Origin: Acanthochlamys bracteata
Taxonomy: Eukaryota > Streptophyta > Magnoliopsida > Pandanales > Velloziaceae
Length of the DNA stretch: 64,000 nucleotides
Direction: 5' to 3'
NCBI GenBank assembly: GCA_019914995.1
Contig: CM034135.1
Coordinates: forward strand, 4,280,501 to 4,344,500
In this document: positions 35,454-48,059 of the stretch, piece after piece
Layout of the letters: every line of letters begins with the position of its first letter
Numbering within the stretch: the stretch's first letter is position 1
Position numbers and translations under genes: made by a program
Notes under the pieces: model-generated
The model's database searches: none
Told to the model about the DNA's origin: nothing
Seen by the model: the letters and a program-made list of their open reading frames with translations, nothing else

Positions 35454-37130
35454 TCATCACCAGCATATTGTCAACCTTCGATTGAAGAAAAACACCTTGC
35501 TAATTATTAGAAGGCTAGCTAGTTTAATAGCTCTTTTTTTCAAGTGAGTAACCGAGTGTTTGTGTAATGTAGGTTTTGCTGATGTAGTGCAGTAATGAAA
35601 TTATGTTTGCTTTCCTTCTATTTGTTAGAAGGAGACTTTGTGAACTACTTAATTGTGAATTGCTTCAATCTATTATGAGTTGCTATGTTCTGAATGCTTT
35701 AAGTTTTAAATCAACTTGATTGAAGCTTCCTTCAATAACAATGTTAAACATCCGTTCCAGATTATGAATATCTGATGGAAAGAGCTCTTAGCCGATGAAC
35801 TATTATATACTGTCAAGAATCAGGAGGGTCCAGATGTTTGGGATTGTTAATTATTTTCTTTTTGTTTAAATTTTTTAATGAATATTTTATAATACTTTAT
35901 AAAATGTTTTAAAAAGTTTTTAAAATATAAATAAATTTACTTCAGAAATATTTTATTATTATTTATTATTTTGTAAACAAAACATAAAATTTTCAAAAAA
36001 ATTTATAAGATGTTTTTTGTTAAAAATTTTTTTAAAAAATCACTTCCAAACATTTCCTAAATAACCACAAAAAGTTCCAATTGATATTTTTGTTTGCTAA
36101 TCACACATGTTTTACTCCTTTTGTTTTGTTAATTTTGTCCGTGCATCTCTAATCTAATCTCAGTTATATACTTAAAAAAAGTGTGGTAATTACATGATTA
36201 AGTAGCAAGATTATCTATTGATTAGTGTGTTAATTATGATGCCATTATATTAAGTATAATGATAGTGCTGTTGTTAATACTGTTATTAATGATATGCTGA
36301 TATTTGACTTGTGAGAAAAGTTAAAATTATTAGTCTAATCATGCAAGTGCTTTAATTAGGACAGAGCAAGAACAGCCCATCCTCAAAGTAACTGCTAAAG
36401 CTTTTTTTGGTCTTTAATTATGGCTGTAGATAATTGAATAGTTTTGAGTAGTTATTACTCTCATAAAACATATCATGATGCATGTTCAACTTAACAATGC
36501 CCCAACAACAATGCTTTAGCAATTATGTGTTTAGCAGATATTTAATTATATGAAAGTAAATTTTATAGAAATAAATTTTATAATAAAATAAAATTCGATA
36601 AAAATAAAATTCATAATAATAATTGATACATATAAAATTTAAAATTAAATTTTAATAGAAATAAAATTTAGTATAAAAGTAAATTGGAAATGATAAATAA
36701 AGTATATCAAATTATAAACTCAAATTTTAGAAAAAGAAATTATTTTTTTCAATTAAAATATGCTCAAAGTACGAAATGTGTAATTGGGTAGAAATCAATT
36801 TTGAAAAAATTGTAAAATTAAATAAAAAATAAGTATTAAAAATTAAAACTATGAGAATAAAATTTTTAAGAAAGTTGTGCGAAAGGTTTTTTTAAATAAG
36901 AGAGTTAATTTCGGATGAAGTAAAGTAAATTAAATATTGCAGGCTTCAAAAAGTATGTAAAGGTAAAAGATGTTGCTATAAAATATAGTAATTTATGCGG
37001 TAGTAGCTAATACACTTTTCTAAAAAAACAGTGTGTATGGATAGTAGATGGAGAGACTTTTCAATCATAAGACAAATAAGGTACAAGAAAAGACACCAAA
37101 GCAAAATGTCCTATTGTTTCTTGCTAGCTA
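35454..37130. other. Intergenic, AT-rich, with MITE
   Basis: This holds the GASA 3' UTR to about 35700, then an A/T palindromic block (about 35850-36065) and a MITE-like element (36534-36764). No gene is recognised. The frame at 35266-35547 is only the other reading frame of the GASA exon. Confidence 0.5.
36534..36764. mobile_element. MITE-like element related to 49413-49664
   Basis: The left end reads GCAGATATTTAATTATATG and is followed by 'aaagtaa'. The right end reads CAATTAAAATATGCTC, the reverse of the GAGCATATTTTAATT end seen at 49413. The target duplication is unclear, so the borders may be off by a few bases. Confidence 0.45.
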
Positions 37131-37136
37131 ATTCCC

Positions 37137-37144
37137 ATAAATAG
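37137..37144 (+). promoter_or_regulatory. TATA box of the mini zinc finger gene
   Basis: ATAAATAG follows 'attccc' about 80 bp before the first ATG at 37224. The implied leader is about 50 nt if that ATG is used. Confidence 0.5.
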
Positions 37145-37223
37145 GTCTACCCCTAGCTGTGAAAGTACTGATCCTTCCTTCTCACCCCTCTTCATTGCAA
37201 TAGATATTCTTCCTGAAAATTTC

Positions 37224-37619
37224 ATGTCATCTTCTTCATCTTCTTCTTCCTCCTCCCCTTCTTCATCTTCTTGGAGCTGTTCTTGGTCACCTAGAAGGCG
37301 CAAAAACAACACTAATACGAGCAGCAGTGGTGGTAGTGTTAGTAGTAATAATACCAACAAGCAGATGAAGGTCAACAGAAACGTTGTTACAGCACGGGAA
37401 GTGTTGTATGGAGAGTGCAGGAAGAACCATGCAGCAAGAATCGGAGGGTACGCGGTAGACGGATGCCGTGAATTCATGGCTGCAGGCTCTGAAGGCACGC
37501 TTGATGCCCTCTGCTGCGCTGCTTGCGGGTGCCACCGTAACTTCCATAGGCGGCTCGTCGTTGAAGAACAGCAGTCGTTCATCGATGACTGCTCCTCTGA
37601 TTCCAACTCTCCTCCTTGA
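37224..37619 (+). CDS. Mini zinc finger (MIF) protein
   Basis: Intronless frame of 131 codons. The ZF-HD dimerisation finger is clear at about residues 61-110: [20 protein letters not shown], then [20 protein letters not shown] and GCHRNFHRR. It has no homeodomain, which defines the MIF family. MIFs bind ZF-HD transcription factors as non-DNA-binding partners and block their activity, affecting hormone response and floral meristem termination. The first 35 residues are mostly Ser, encoded by a TCT/TCC/TTC repeat, and unusual for this family. A second in-frame ATG at 37365 ([18 protein letters not shown]) would give an 84-residue protein nearer the usual MIF length of about 80-100. Which start is used is open. 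Confidence 0.9.
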   Translation: MSSSSSSSSSSPSSSSWSCSWSPRRRKNNTNTSSSGGSVSSNNTNKQMKVNRNVVTAREVLYGECRKNHAARIGGYAVDGCREFMAAGSEGTLDALCCAACGCHRNFHRRLVVEEQQSFIDDCSSDSNSPP

Positions 37620-39790
37620 TTAACTGAACGGAGAATCATCAATTTCATGTTGCTTAATTTGATCTTGATTTCTTTTTTATGCATGTACATGATTTGTTTG
37701 TTCATGGCTCGTTTTGTTTAGGTAGTATTGTTAATTAGTTTAATATCTTGATCGTAGGAGCTAGAGTGGGAGTTCCAAAGAAGGTTTTGTAAGCTTGGAG
37801 TAGTTAAACATGAGCTGTTCTTGAGTTTTTATTTTTAAATATATGTAGGAAAGTCTCTGAGATTAACTATGAATTGACATATATATATTGTTTAAAACTT
37901 TGCAATATGTTTTTATGTTTGTGATTCAGCGGCTAGAACTTGGATTGATCATATATATGTTTGCCAATTGTGACAAGCACTAGCTTGTTCATTAATAAAC
38001 AAAGGAATTCACTAACATTTTCTTAAAATAACTTTATTTTAAGATTGGAAAGAAGAAATGTATAATCATGATACCACAATTTGATACATACTAGAACGAA
38101 ATCATAGTAAACCAGAAAACGAAAAAAAAAAAAAGAAAAGAAAAAGAAATCCCACCTGGAAAAAACTTTGTTGATTGCTTCAGAATATAAAATTCTAGTT
38201 ATAATTTATCAATTAGTATTGTTCAATTGTCAATATCTTCATAAAAGCGGAAATTTTGAATTATAGTAACCTTAAAAGTTGCTTGAAGGTGAAGAATAAT
38301 TTACTGCAATTTCTTATTGTTGAACGAATCCACAATATGCATTCATCTGACGAGCTGAAGAAGTTGCATGATTGCTCGGACGCATGCACTGTTGAGTTGT
38401 TAAATCAAATTCTAACATTTAAATTTTCTTAGAAACTCAAAATGTTATTTATTTTACTTTAATACGATCAATTCAAGCGTGTAATTATAGATTTTAGTTG
38501 AACTGATAATATTTTGTTTTTTTTATTATAGATTCTGAACTACTGTGATTTATTATGGCCTTCTATTTTCAAACAACGAATGAATATAAAGAAAACGACT
38601 TCTGAATTTGTTCATGACCGGAGCGATGTGCTCCAAAGTGAGACTGACAATATTAGGTGAGAGAAAAGGACATGAAACAAAGTTTGCTAGCAATAAAAGG
38701 AAGGGCTAAAAAAGCAAGTTCAACTACTCTCATGACTGATTTGATTTTGAAGTGATGGGGAATTTATTGGGCCCCCAATAAAGGGTAGGCCTCAAAAAGT
38801 AAAGTTGGGCCAAAACCCATGTGACCTTTAACTCCTAACTAATCATCATTATGACTTAGGTAGAACCTTTTTTCTTGGTTAAATTGCAGAGTTTGCGGAG
38901 TTATGATTTTGGTTTTGATAACTTTGAAATTAAAAGAACAGAAAATTACTGAGTTCAACTAGCCGAACTAAAGTTAATCGCATTTAGTTATAGTTTATAA
39001 ATATGACAGTTTTTTTTTTTGGAACTCAGTTTAAGAAAAATTGTCTACTTTGTATTAAAATTTTTACTTTCGAACTTTACTTCTAATAATTATATTTTAT
39101 ATTAAAATTTATTTTTAAATATACTTTCAATAATACATATTCTTTTTTTAATATTTTTTGTTAAATAATTTCAATTTTTTATAAGTTCATTTAGCAAGAT
39201 AAACATGCCGTTAGCACCGCCGCTTTCAACTGGGGAGAACTCAGCGAAAGCACGGCAGCTTTAAAAACTCAAATTAGATGATTGATTGATTGAATGAGTG
39301 TTGGTGTCAGGAATTTTTCATCATCATCGACATTATTATTATTATTATTCATAATTCATCACAGTTTCTGAAGTAGTACATTTCAATTATGAGACTAGTT
39401 ATTTGTGCTGGTATTTGGTGATATTTTATTGACGTACTAATAATGTGGAAAATAACGAAACAAGTTTGGTAAAGGTTTTGTGTTCTGATTTTTTAGTCGC
39501 CTGTCTTACTTCAAACAATACCAGCAAACAACAGATTTAAAAATAGTAAAACAAACACAACAATGAATGACTAACATCAAGCTAATCGTATGGATCTCGG
39601 ATACAACTTAACTGCTGCTTTTTGAAATCGCAAGCAGTAACAACTAGCTAACATCAATAGATAAAAGCAGCAACAACTAGCTAACATGAAAGATAGATTT
39701 TCGTTAAATGAAATTACAACATATTGATCACCTACCAGCACCTAGTTAAATGTGTTGCATATATCTCACAAGCAGTTGTTACTGAAATCA
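37620..39790. other. Intergenic between MIF and RanGAP genes
   Basis: This holds the 3' UTRs of both neighbours and unassigned A/T-rich DNA. The one structure seen is a 20-bp palindrome with GGGCC core at 38763-38782, near further GGCC motifs. No coding gene is recognised. Confidence 0.5.
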
Positions 39791-41425
39791 TTAATCCTGT
39801 TCAACCTTGAGATCATCAAGTTTGGACTCCAGAGTTGCTTCATCGTTCTCCTCATCAGCTTCTTCACCATCTTCAAATTCGCCTTCAGGATCATTTTCAT
39901 CCAATGGTCCAAGCACTTCCAAAGGTTTTCCCCCAGCCTTCAGTATATCCTTCACTTCATCTATTCCTTCATCAGAGATGGCATTACCGTTGATGTTCAG
40001 CATCTCAAATTCTAGCTTTGACACGACCACCCGAGCCAAAGACCTTGCACCAACCCTCTGCATCATGTTATAGCTCATGTCAAGCTCTTTGAGCTTCTCG
40101 TGACCCTCCTGCAATGCTTCTGCAATCTTGACAGCACCCTCATCCTTCAGTTCATTCTCAGCCAGGCTCATCTTCTTGAGGGCCCCCTTTGCAGATATAA
40201 ACGTAGCCAAGGCAGGGGCAGCTTCTGTGGTAATATCATTTCCAGCCATCTCAAAGACTTCAAGTGAAGGAGAAGAATCCTTCAGGGCATTAGCAATTTC
40301 TATGGCCCCCTCCTTTTCCAAATTCAAATAGCTCAAGTAAACCTCCGTAAGATCAGAAGCTTTTCTTAGGGTTCCTGCGAGAGCCTTTCCAGCATCCACA
40401 CCAAACATGTTATCCCGTAGGTCAAGTCTCTTTATCCCAGTGCAGGTTCCCAATGCTTTAGCTAGTGCCACCCCACCCTCTGAGCCAACCCTTGTTGAAG
40501 AGCATCGGAAGTCTTCCAGAAGGGGAGAACGCTTCAATATCTCAGAGATAGCAAGAGCACCCTCGTCTCCGGTCATGTTGTTATGAAAATGTAGGACCTT
40601 CAGCTTTTCAGTAGAAGGAACAAGCTCGCATACGGCCTTTGCGGCTTCCTCAGATATTCCATCGTTCAGAAGATAGAGCTCCTCCAAGGAGTTCTGAGAT
40701 TCAAGAAGTTCTGCAAAAGCCCTTACACCTTTCTCACCCAATGCATTGTGAGAGAGGTTCAGGGACCTCAGTACAGAACCACTCAATGCTGAAGAAAATA
40801 CCCTCATTACATTAAGTGCTTCTTCCTCATCCCTTCCTGCAATGAAGTCTGAAAGGTCTATATCTGTCAACTGCCCTTTCAGTGATGCAAGGATGGGTCC
40901 AACAACATTAGCAGCACCAATCCCAAAGCTTCTGTTGCTCAGACATATCTTCCTGTAAGAATTTCCTTCCATTGTCAGAGGCTTGAAAAGCTCTTCAGCC
41001 TCCTTATCATCAATGAAAGATCGGGAACCACCGGAGATGTCGAAAACAGTTTCAGATGTATTCATGGTACGCTCCTCGTGGGCAGGCGCAGCATATCCCC
41101 TTTCATTGGATTGTGGCCCTTGTTTTAGAGCTTCAAGCATACGTTTACTAGTTTCTTTTGCATAGAGCTGCACTGCTGCACTACCATCACCATCCGGCTC
41201 ATCCTTAAAGTGATTATTTGCCACATTGAAACATTCTTCTTCAATTTTTTCAGCAGTTCTTTTAGCCTTGCCTTCGTCTAGGATGCCATACCTCCTTGAA
41301 AATATGGTTTCTGTGGAAAGATTCTTGGTGATACGCTCCACAAGCATCATTCTTGTGCTCTGACTAGGTGGCCATAGCTTAATTGAAAAAGTACGCTGTG
41401 GGAAATTCTCCGTTGGAGTCTCCAT
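39791..41425 (-). CDS. RANGAP1: Ran GTPase-activating protein (RanGAP)
   Basis: Intronless coding frame of 544 residues, the usual size for plant RanGAP. The N-terminal WPP domain (about 1-115) contains KLWPPSQSTR and TETIFSRRYG; in plants it targets the protein to the nuclear envelope and cell plate. A linker (SGGSRSFIDD) leads into the leucine-rich repeat GAP domain, about 190-500, with repeating units such as LRSLNLSHNALGEKGVRAFA and IKRLDLRDNMFGVDAGKALA. The C-terminus is strongly acidic (about 505-535, many D/E). It stimulates GTP hydrolysis on Ran in the cytoplasm and so maintains the Ran gradient for nuclear transport and spindle and cell-plate function. A 'ctctctag' acceptor lies 15 bp before the ATG on the minus strand, so the 5' UTR is interrupted by an intron that reaches towards 42560. 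Confidence 0.93.
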   Translation of the reverse strand: METPTENFPQRTFSIKLWPPSQSTRMMLVERITKNLSTETIFSRRYGILDEGKAKRTAEKIEEECFNVANNHFKDEPDGDGSAAVQLYAKETSKRMLEALKQGPQSNERGYAAPAHEERTMNTSETVFDISGGSRSFIDDKEAEELFKPLTMEGNSYRKICLSNRSFGIGAANVVGPILASLKGQLTDIDLSDFIAGRDEEEALNVMRVFSSALSGSVLRSLNLSHNALGEKGVRAFAELLESQNSLEELYLLNDGISEEAAKAVCELVPSTEKLKVLHFHNNMTGDEGALAISEILKRSPLLEDFRCSSTRVGSEGGVALAKALGTCTGIKRLDLRDNMFGVDAGKALAGTLRKASDLTEVYLSYLNLEKEGAIEIANALKDSSPSLEVFEMAGNDITTEAAPALATFISAKGALKKMSLAENELKDEGAVKIAEALQEGHEKLKELDMSYNMMQRVGARSLARVVVSKLEFEMLNINGNAISDEGIDEVKDILKAGGKPLEVLGPLDENDPEGEFEDGEEADEENDEATLESKLDDLKVEQD

Positions 41426-42740
41426 CCAATGGCAACAAACTAGAGAGTTAAGAAAGAATGAAAAAAGGAAAGTAGCGTTAACACAAAACAGTAACAGAAA
41501 ACATTTAAACAGCCTGCACTAGCAATTTAATTCACCATTTCTCTTAAATCAAAATGTTCTTCATACTAAAAGGATATTCAGTTAGCATGCATGATATAAA
41601 TACCAATCAATAGCACGAACTTGAATTTCTAGCATGCCATAAACAAAATCCAACTTTTCCCAAACGCGTGGCTCAATACAAATCAAAATTAGCATCAACC
41701 ACAACAAGCATTGTGTGGCAGTGTGAGATAAGCAAGTGTATGCTGGAAACAATACGATATGTTGCTTGCCTCCTCTTAGGCTCCTACAGCTACATAATTC
41801 AAATAAAGTGTACAGTCATGCTTTGGTACTTAATGCTTACTATTTGCCACTTCAGTTAGCAAGCAAATCATACTTAAACCAAAAACGAAAGGATATTAGA
41901 ATACAAGGAGCAATAACAGAATAAAGTATAACTTCAATACCATAAAAATGTCATAACAATGCCGAAAACTATCACAATAACTTTTATATAACTTGAATGC
42001 AAAAAAGAATGAACAAGTTTTAAAATTTTACGAGTGACATCAGACGATATGATAATAAGCTTACGGTTTGAGACTTCTTTTACGCATCAAACCTATATCT
42101 TAAGGTTCCAATGGAGGGCATACAAGCTTTCAAAATTTGGTCAAGGGAGTTCGTTTTTTGTTTAGACATTCTTTATAATTGCTTTAGTGGTGAAAACTTT
42201 CCCCAAGCACAGGAATCTACAATGAAGTACCCGCAATTAATTTGAAGTTTAGTAACAATAGATAATTTTGCACAACACATAAAAGGAGACGCCATAATTT
42301 GCATGAATCCACAGAGAATCGATCAAAGTAATCGGAGATTCCCTAAAATGAAACATTTTTTTTTTTGCTGAACACAGATTCTACAGAATGTGATGAACAC
42401 TAAATTACGAAAAAGGAATGAACATTCTTTTTCACAAAATCAGAGAATACAAATTTTTAAGCTTGTAAAGAAAAAACGATTCAGAAAACCCAAAAGATAT
42501 TCAATTATTGATCACAAAACTAGATCACTCCAAAATTGTTTTTTCAAATAAAGAATAAGTATCGATTTCGAAGTAATGCCTGAAACTAGAGAAGAAGAAA
42601 AGCTTCTGGCAGCGGCGGCGAGGAAGAAAACCGGAGTAGTTCACCGCGGAGACGGCAGAGCAAATGTAGCGGCGGCGGAGGAGCGAAGTTGAACCACGGG
42701 CAGCGCTAAAGTAAACGAGGGAGGGTTTTCATGCTTGGGC
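41426..42740 (-). other. 5' UTR intron and first exon of RanGAP
   Basis: No coding sequence is seen. The stretch 42590-42715 is GC-rich and CT-rich on the minus strand, as expected of a first noncoding exon; the A/T-rich rest would be its intron. The donor was not identified with certainty. Confidence 0.5.
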
Positions 42741-42755
42741 CTTATAAAAGGCCTA
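42735..42755 (-). promoter_or_regulatory. RanGAP promoter, TATA with flanking GGCC
   Basis: TTATAAAAGG at 42742-42751 is flanked on both sides by GGCC (GGGCC and GGCCT), so it is nearly palindromic. Read on the minus strand it gives TTTTATAAGGCCC upstream of the presumed RanGAP first exon. It could also work in the plus direction. Confidence 0.45.
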
Positions 42756-44170
42756 AGCTGAATTTGGTGTTGCTTGGGGCAGGCCTGTATGCCTCTGACG
42801 ACAAGTTCAACTTGCTAAATCCATCGTGGCATAATTGGCATGACAATAAGTTCTACGTAGAGCGTAGGCGTGTTCCAATTCACGAAAGTTTTAATTTTTC
42901 CTGCCTGCTTTAGATTAGAGTTTAAATAAGTTCACGTATTTCAATTGGATACAGATCCGAAAACTATAGTTTTTTGTTACTGTTCTGAATTCTTCCGTCG
43001 AACTCTAAGTCTAGCGTTCGTCTTTGCTATATTCAAACAAGAGCTTAACTCAACGTCTCTCTCTGCTTTACTGCTTAGTATAGCATAATATTATTCTCCT
43101 CCTTTGTCACTCATTTTTTTCCGGTGTTAGTGTAGAGCACCGACAATGGTGGCGGAGGTGAAGAAGACAAGGTAAGCTGTTGCCTTAATGGGACGATCAA
43201 CGGTGGTGGGGATAATCTCGGCCAAACCTTGACTCATCCAACAAACGATTCGAACCATCCATCTCGACCGAAGAAGCCATTCCACCTCCATTGCTGAGTC
43301 GAAAGCTCGGGTCTCCGTGGTGGTAGGAGGAGGACCCACTACTCCTCTGCTCCACTAGAAGTTCGATGACTCTACTTGTGTCCTACTAAAAACAAGAACA
43401 ACAACGCTAAGCTTTATTTTGCTTCAACTGTGGGAGAGAAAGCTGACAGCAAACAGTAATGGCTAAATGTTGCTGTTGTTTTGCCAGTAGCTTTAGTAAT
43501 AGAGAGTGTGGAGATAATTTTAGCGAGAAGGCTCGCAACTGCTTTATGACAGATGCAGCTTCCGAAACTGAATAGTGGCGATCACTGCAGAGCTCATTTT
43601 AGGATGAATATTCTTTTACTTGATATTGTATTTTTTACTTTTTATTTTTTAAAAATAAATTTTGTTACTGAGTAAGACTCTCTGTATATGCCTTACGGTT
43701 AGAGTAGTTTGGGAGTGAAGATGTGGAAATTTTCATTTGTTCTTCTCGAGTTATATGATGGTTAGTAGTAAAGTGATCGATTTTTTGCTATGTTTTGGGG
43801 TAGGAGTTTGTGGCACAGCTACAGATTCCCTTTGTTAGAGCTCCGATTCTGGATTTTGTTATTTAGAATGAAATTAAATTCTTTTGCAAGTATGAGTAGT
43901 TTGTGGAAGAGATCAAACTCAAGCTCAATGTGGTAAATGGGGATTGATCTTTATGAAGCTACGAGCCATTGAATATAATACTACTGGATATGAAATCGTT
44001 GAATTTGAGATTACTTTTAGGTTTATTAGGACACCCCAAAAATTGAATCTTTGTGAAGAAAAGAGCAGTCTATTGTTGGCATGTGAATTTTTTTTTTTAA
44101 GGGTTTTGTGTGTTTTTGTTTTGTTGTACATAATGTTGTGTGGAATGTGTTATGTTGTAGTAGGGGGCAT
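42756..44170. other. Unassigned region right of RanGAP
   Basis: Base composition is more balanced than in most gaps, and small frames exist (42731-42913 +, 43127-43339 -, 43944-44180 +), but none has a recognised motif. It may hold a noncoding transcript or transposon remains. Confidence 0.4.
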
Positions 44171-44175
44171 ACAAG

Positions 44176-44460
44176 GTTAGTATAATACAGTCTGATATAT
44201 TTGTGGCATATATATTATAATACCAATTCAATGTTAGTGTATAAAAGTGTAATATATTTGTGGCATGTAATATAGTAATATCATTTGTAATACGAGTGTA
44301 ATATAAATATGATTATTTTGTGGCATGTTAAATTGTAATTCCGATTGTGATGTTAGTGTAATATAATTATAATATATTTTATGGGTTAGAGTATTATATG
44401 AAATTATGTAATATAAGTTTGAAATATTTTGTGGCATCTAGTATTGTAATGCTAGTTTTT
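44176..44460. repeat. Degenerate tandem repeat with TTTGTGGCAT core
   Basis: Units of roughly 60-80 bp share 'aatataatat(a/t)ttttgtggcat' and 'gttagtgtaatat'. About four to five diverged units are present. Confidence 0.7.
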
Positions 44461-45715
44461 ATATTTCATTATCATTATGTTATAATTGTTAGGTATAAAT
44501 TTACAATTTGTGTTATTACTTTAGAATATTGTATTTTTCGTATTACAATTATTACACAATATATAAATACTTTGTCAATTGAGTGGCTTACACAATTATT
44601 AAATCTTATAAATTATCCGTAAAGCTAGCAAATGGAGTCCTGAACTAGCCGCTGCTTATATATAAAGTATAGTGAATCTTAACTAAATAAAAAATAATTA
44701 TTTATTATTTTTAATTTTATATATGTATAAATATAATATATCACTTTAAATTTATTTTAGTGCTCACTTTCAAATGTAATTGAAATACAAAAATTGAACT
44801 CTACTTTCAACTCACTTCAAGAAATAATTGAAACACAAAAATTAAACTCTACTTTCAATCTATTTTTAAAAAAACTTCACTTTTCACTTTCACGAAACTC
44901 AGTTACGAAAATTTGAAATATCTCTTTATGGATAAAGTTGGCATATTCAACTGAAACGTCAATCTATAAACCTATTCAGATCAAATGGATTGCGGGTTGA
45001 CCTTGTAAGTCAATGGCTCAACCGTCCGGGTAAACTTAAGTTGTTTACCAGTGCCAATCTCAAGCTGTCAATAGCCAAAGTGAAAAATGTCTCGAGCCAA
45101 AATCAAAACATTATCTTCAGTCAAATATTATCAAACATTAAAACATAAGAGTCATCAACATGCAATCGGAACAATCATAAAAAAAAAACAAAACAAAACA
45201 ATTATCAACACCAATATGAATTGAATTAATTATCAACATAAATATCCACTATCAAACACTAGTTGTCTAGAGCCAATAAAAAAGTTGTATCTAAAATACC
45301 ATTTAAAAAAATCTTCCAATATCTAAAACAAAATGCAATATTCAAAGGTCTAAATAGAATGAACATTTAAAGCAAAGGTCTAGTTACAGAGTAGCACCAA
45401 GTACTTCCACCAACAATACTTAGAATCCAAGCTTGGAACAACGCCAGTCCTGCATTTAGCATTGTACCTACCATGATCAATACAATAGAATTCATCACCC
45501 AGTATTGCATGAACATAAAAAAACAGAGATACGATGAAAGAATTAAGAAAAAGAATGAAGAATTATGGTGTTAATTCATTCACAGTCTTATAGGGGGCTA
45601 TAACTGAATCACCGAATCACAGCCTTACACTCATAAGGGCTACTAACTGAATCAGTTATCAATATAACAATCATGATGAAAAGCTATTTCAATCATATTT
45701 CATCGATCTTTCAAA

Positions 45716-45716
<1 letters not shown>

Positions 45717-45772
<56 letters not shown>
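45717..45772. repeat. Compound (CA)n(TA)n microsatellite
   Basis: About 12 CA units pass directly into about 15 TA units. Confidence 0.95.
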
Positions 45773-45774
<2 letters not shown>

Positions 45775-45799
45775 TTCACAAACTTCATTTGCCATTACT

Positions 45800-46435
45800 T
45801 TGAATTCAGCTTAAGCAGAAGATTGAACAATCATGTTCTATTTCTTACTCCTCTATGTGACTACATTATCACCAACAAATATAAAGTAATCAAATATGCA
45901 TTAGTATATTTGTATATATTTAGATGGTTATATTTTTTTAATAGTAATTCTCTGACTAATACTGATTTTAAATATCTCAAAATATTATTCATAGTTTTCA
46001 TATCATAAACTGGCTGACAACACTCATAGTATAGTCTATATTAGAACGAGTATGTGATTAATAAATCAATATGCCAACCAATCGTTAATATTTTTTCTTA
46101 ATTGCTGGCACTTGATCAAACTGTTTTGCTAAATTATGATTCTCAATAATTGATATATCGACTGGTTTGTAATCCGAAATCTCTGTCTTCATCAATAAAT
46201 CAAAGATATATTTTTTCTTTGTGATAGAAAAATATCTTTTTAGATCTTGTCACTTTAATTCCCAAGAACTATTTCAACTTTTTAAGTTTTTCTATTTCGT
46301 ATATAGAAGTTAGGTATATCTTTAATCTTTGAATTTTTTCATAATCATTATCTGTAACAATCATATCATCAATATAGATTATCAAATCAGTTACTTATCA
46401 TTCTAGTTCTTCATAAATAATATATGATCAGCCAT
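45800..46435 (-). pseudogene. Ty1/copia reverse transcriptase/RNase H remnant
   Basis: Read on the minus strand with several stops and shifts, the order of copia pol motifs is kept: a YIDDMIV active-site block (46362-46379), a FLGIK-type block, KYIFDLLMKTEISDYKPVD, then YQRLVGILIY and SVVSQFM, and finally the RNase H-side HLNI..YTNA-like text near 45900. The frame is broken throughout, so it is a dead fragment without LTRs that I could find. It abuts the CACTA remnant at about 46440. Confidence 0.75.
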
Positions 46436-46440
46436 ATTTT

Positions 46441-47780
46441 ACTATGACACTTTTAATTCCAGAAAAGAAACCACTGGGGAGAGATATTGATGCATATCTT
46501 GAGCCACTAATCGAAGAGTTGAAGGACTTATAGGAAACGGAGTTTCAATATATGACGCCGTCTCTAATACTATATTCTAATTACATGCTATTATTCTATG
46601 AACCGTAAATAACATTTATGTATATAGAGTTTTATTCGGGTGAAGCACAAAAGGCTACTTTGCATACATCATATGCAATAAATACACCTATTTTGTCAAA
46701 CTTAGAGATAAATTTGGTTATCTCGGTCATCGCCGCTATTTGCTGAGCAACCATCCATATAGAAACAGTGAAAAATTCAATGAAAAGTAAGAAGCAGCAC
46801 CACTATATCCTTCATTGTCGATTGATGAATTATTATAACAGATAGATATTGTTAAAGACGTGAAGTTTGAAAAACCTACATGTAGTAAGAAGAGAAAACG
46901 TATCTCCGAGGAGCTTAATTGAACCAAAAAAGTATTTTATTTGAACTACAATATTGAAGGATCTCACAATCTTGATATTATGCATATCGAGAAAAATATT
47001 TGTGATAATATTTTGAAAATCTTGATTAATATAGATAAAAAGACGAAGGATATCCTGATTGCTCATTGGGACTTATAAGATCAGGATATACGACGTGAGC
47101 TGCATACAAAAAAAAATTAGATACCAATAAGTGGGAGAAACTGATTCAGCGTATACATTATTACCTCAAGAAAGAAAAAAATTTTGTAAATTTTTTAAAT
47201 CTATAAGAGTACCTGATGATATGCTGTAAATATTTCAAAATATACAAATATGATGGATGGTAAAATCTCGAAGTTGAAAAGTCATGATAATCATGTGATG
47301 TTACGGTACTTACTGTCTATTAGTTTGTGTGAGTATGTTAAGAAAAAAGTGTTAGAAATAAATAGAATTTGTGTACAAGAGGATCATAAAGATCAATTTT
47401 AAATTTCTATGATGTTTTGAATGAGGTTTTGAGTTTGATATATCCTATTGGCCATCAAGTCATTCTATTCAAATGTAAATGGTTTGATTTAAATTACAGA
47501 AAATCTATCAGAATTGATGATGACTTTACTAGTATCAACATTACAAAGAGATGATACCAAAATAATCCATTCACGTTTCTTATGAATGCCACTCTAGTGT
47601 TTTATGTTTCTGATATGAATCGAGGTAATGATTAGGTTGTTGTACAACAATCACAACATTCATATTTATTTCATCCCTCATTTGGAGAGGGCGGAGATGA
47701 CGAAGTCACAAATATTGATGATGATGTGATAATTGTAGAGAATGATGCTTATCAATAAGTGGAAAGTTCGATCGTAAGAA
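46441..47780 (+). pseudogene. CACTA (En/Spm) TNP2-type transposase remnant
   Basis: Read on the plus strand with many stops, the homology starts as IPEKKPLGRDIDAYLEPLIE ELKDL, the usual opening of the TNP2 catalytic block. It continues with a LDVMHIEKN-like segment near 46960 and LPQERKKFCKFFKSIRVPDD near 47160. A DUF4216-like tail follows near 47450-47640 (VILFKCKWFDLNYRKSIRID, VFYVSDMN). Order and spacing match a CACTA transposase, but it cannot be translated. Confidence 0.7.
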
Positions 47781-48059
47781 ATTAAAATAATAATATGAAA
47801 AAATAGATCATCTAAAAAAGATAGTTTATCTTAATTATAAAGTGATTGAAGTTTTGGACGAACAAGAAGTCATTTATACTAGTGATGGTTAAAATCAAAA
47901 CGAAAGTTCGGACAAGTGTAGCCGTAATGATGATGATTGCAATTGAATTAGTCTCATATGAGTTTTAACTCGACCTTATATAATTGCTTTCATCTATTTA
48001 ACTTTAACTCTAAGTTCCGTTTTAAACTTTGTATACAAGTAGTTTCTTATTAATTTATG

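Noticed and set aside
35266-35547. 93-codon frame overlapping the GASA exon
   Set aside because: Out-of-frame shadow of the Cys-rich exon.
43240-43260. Minus-strand GGTTCGAATCG resembling a tRNA B box
   Set aside because: No A box or cloverleaf can be drawn upstream at the right spacing.
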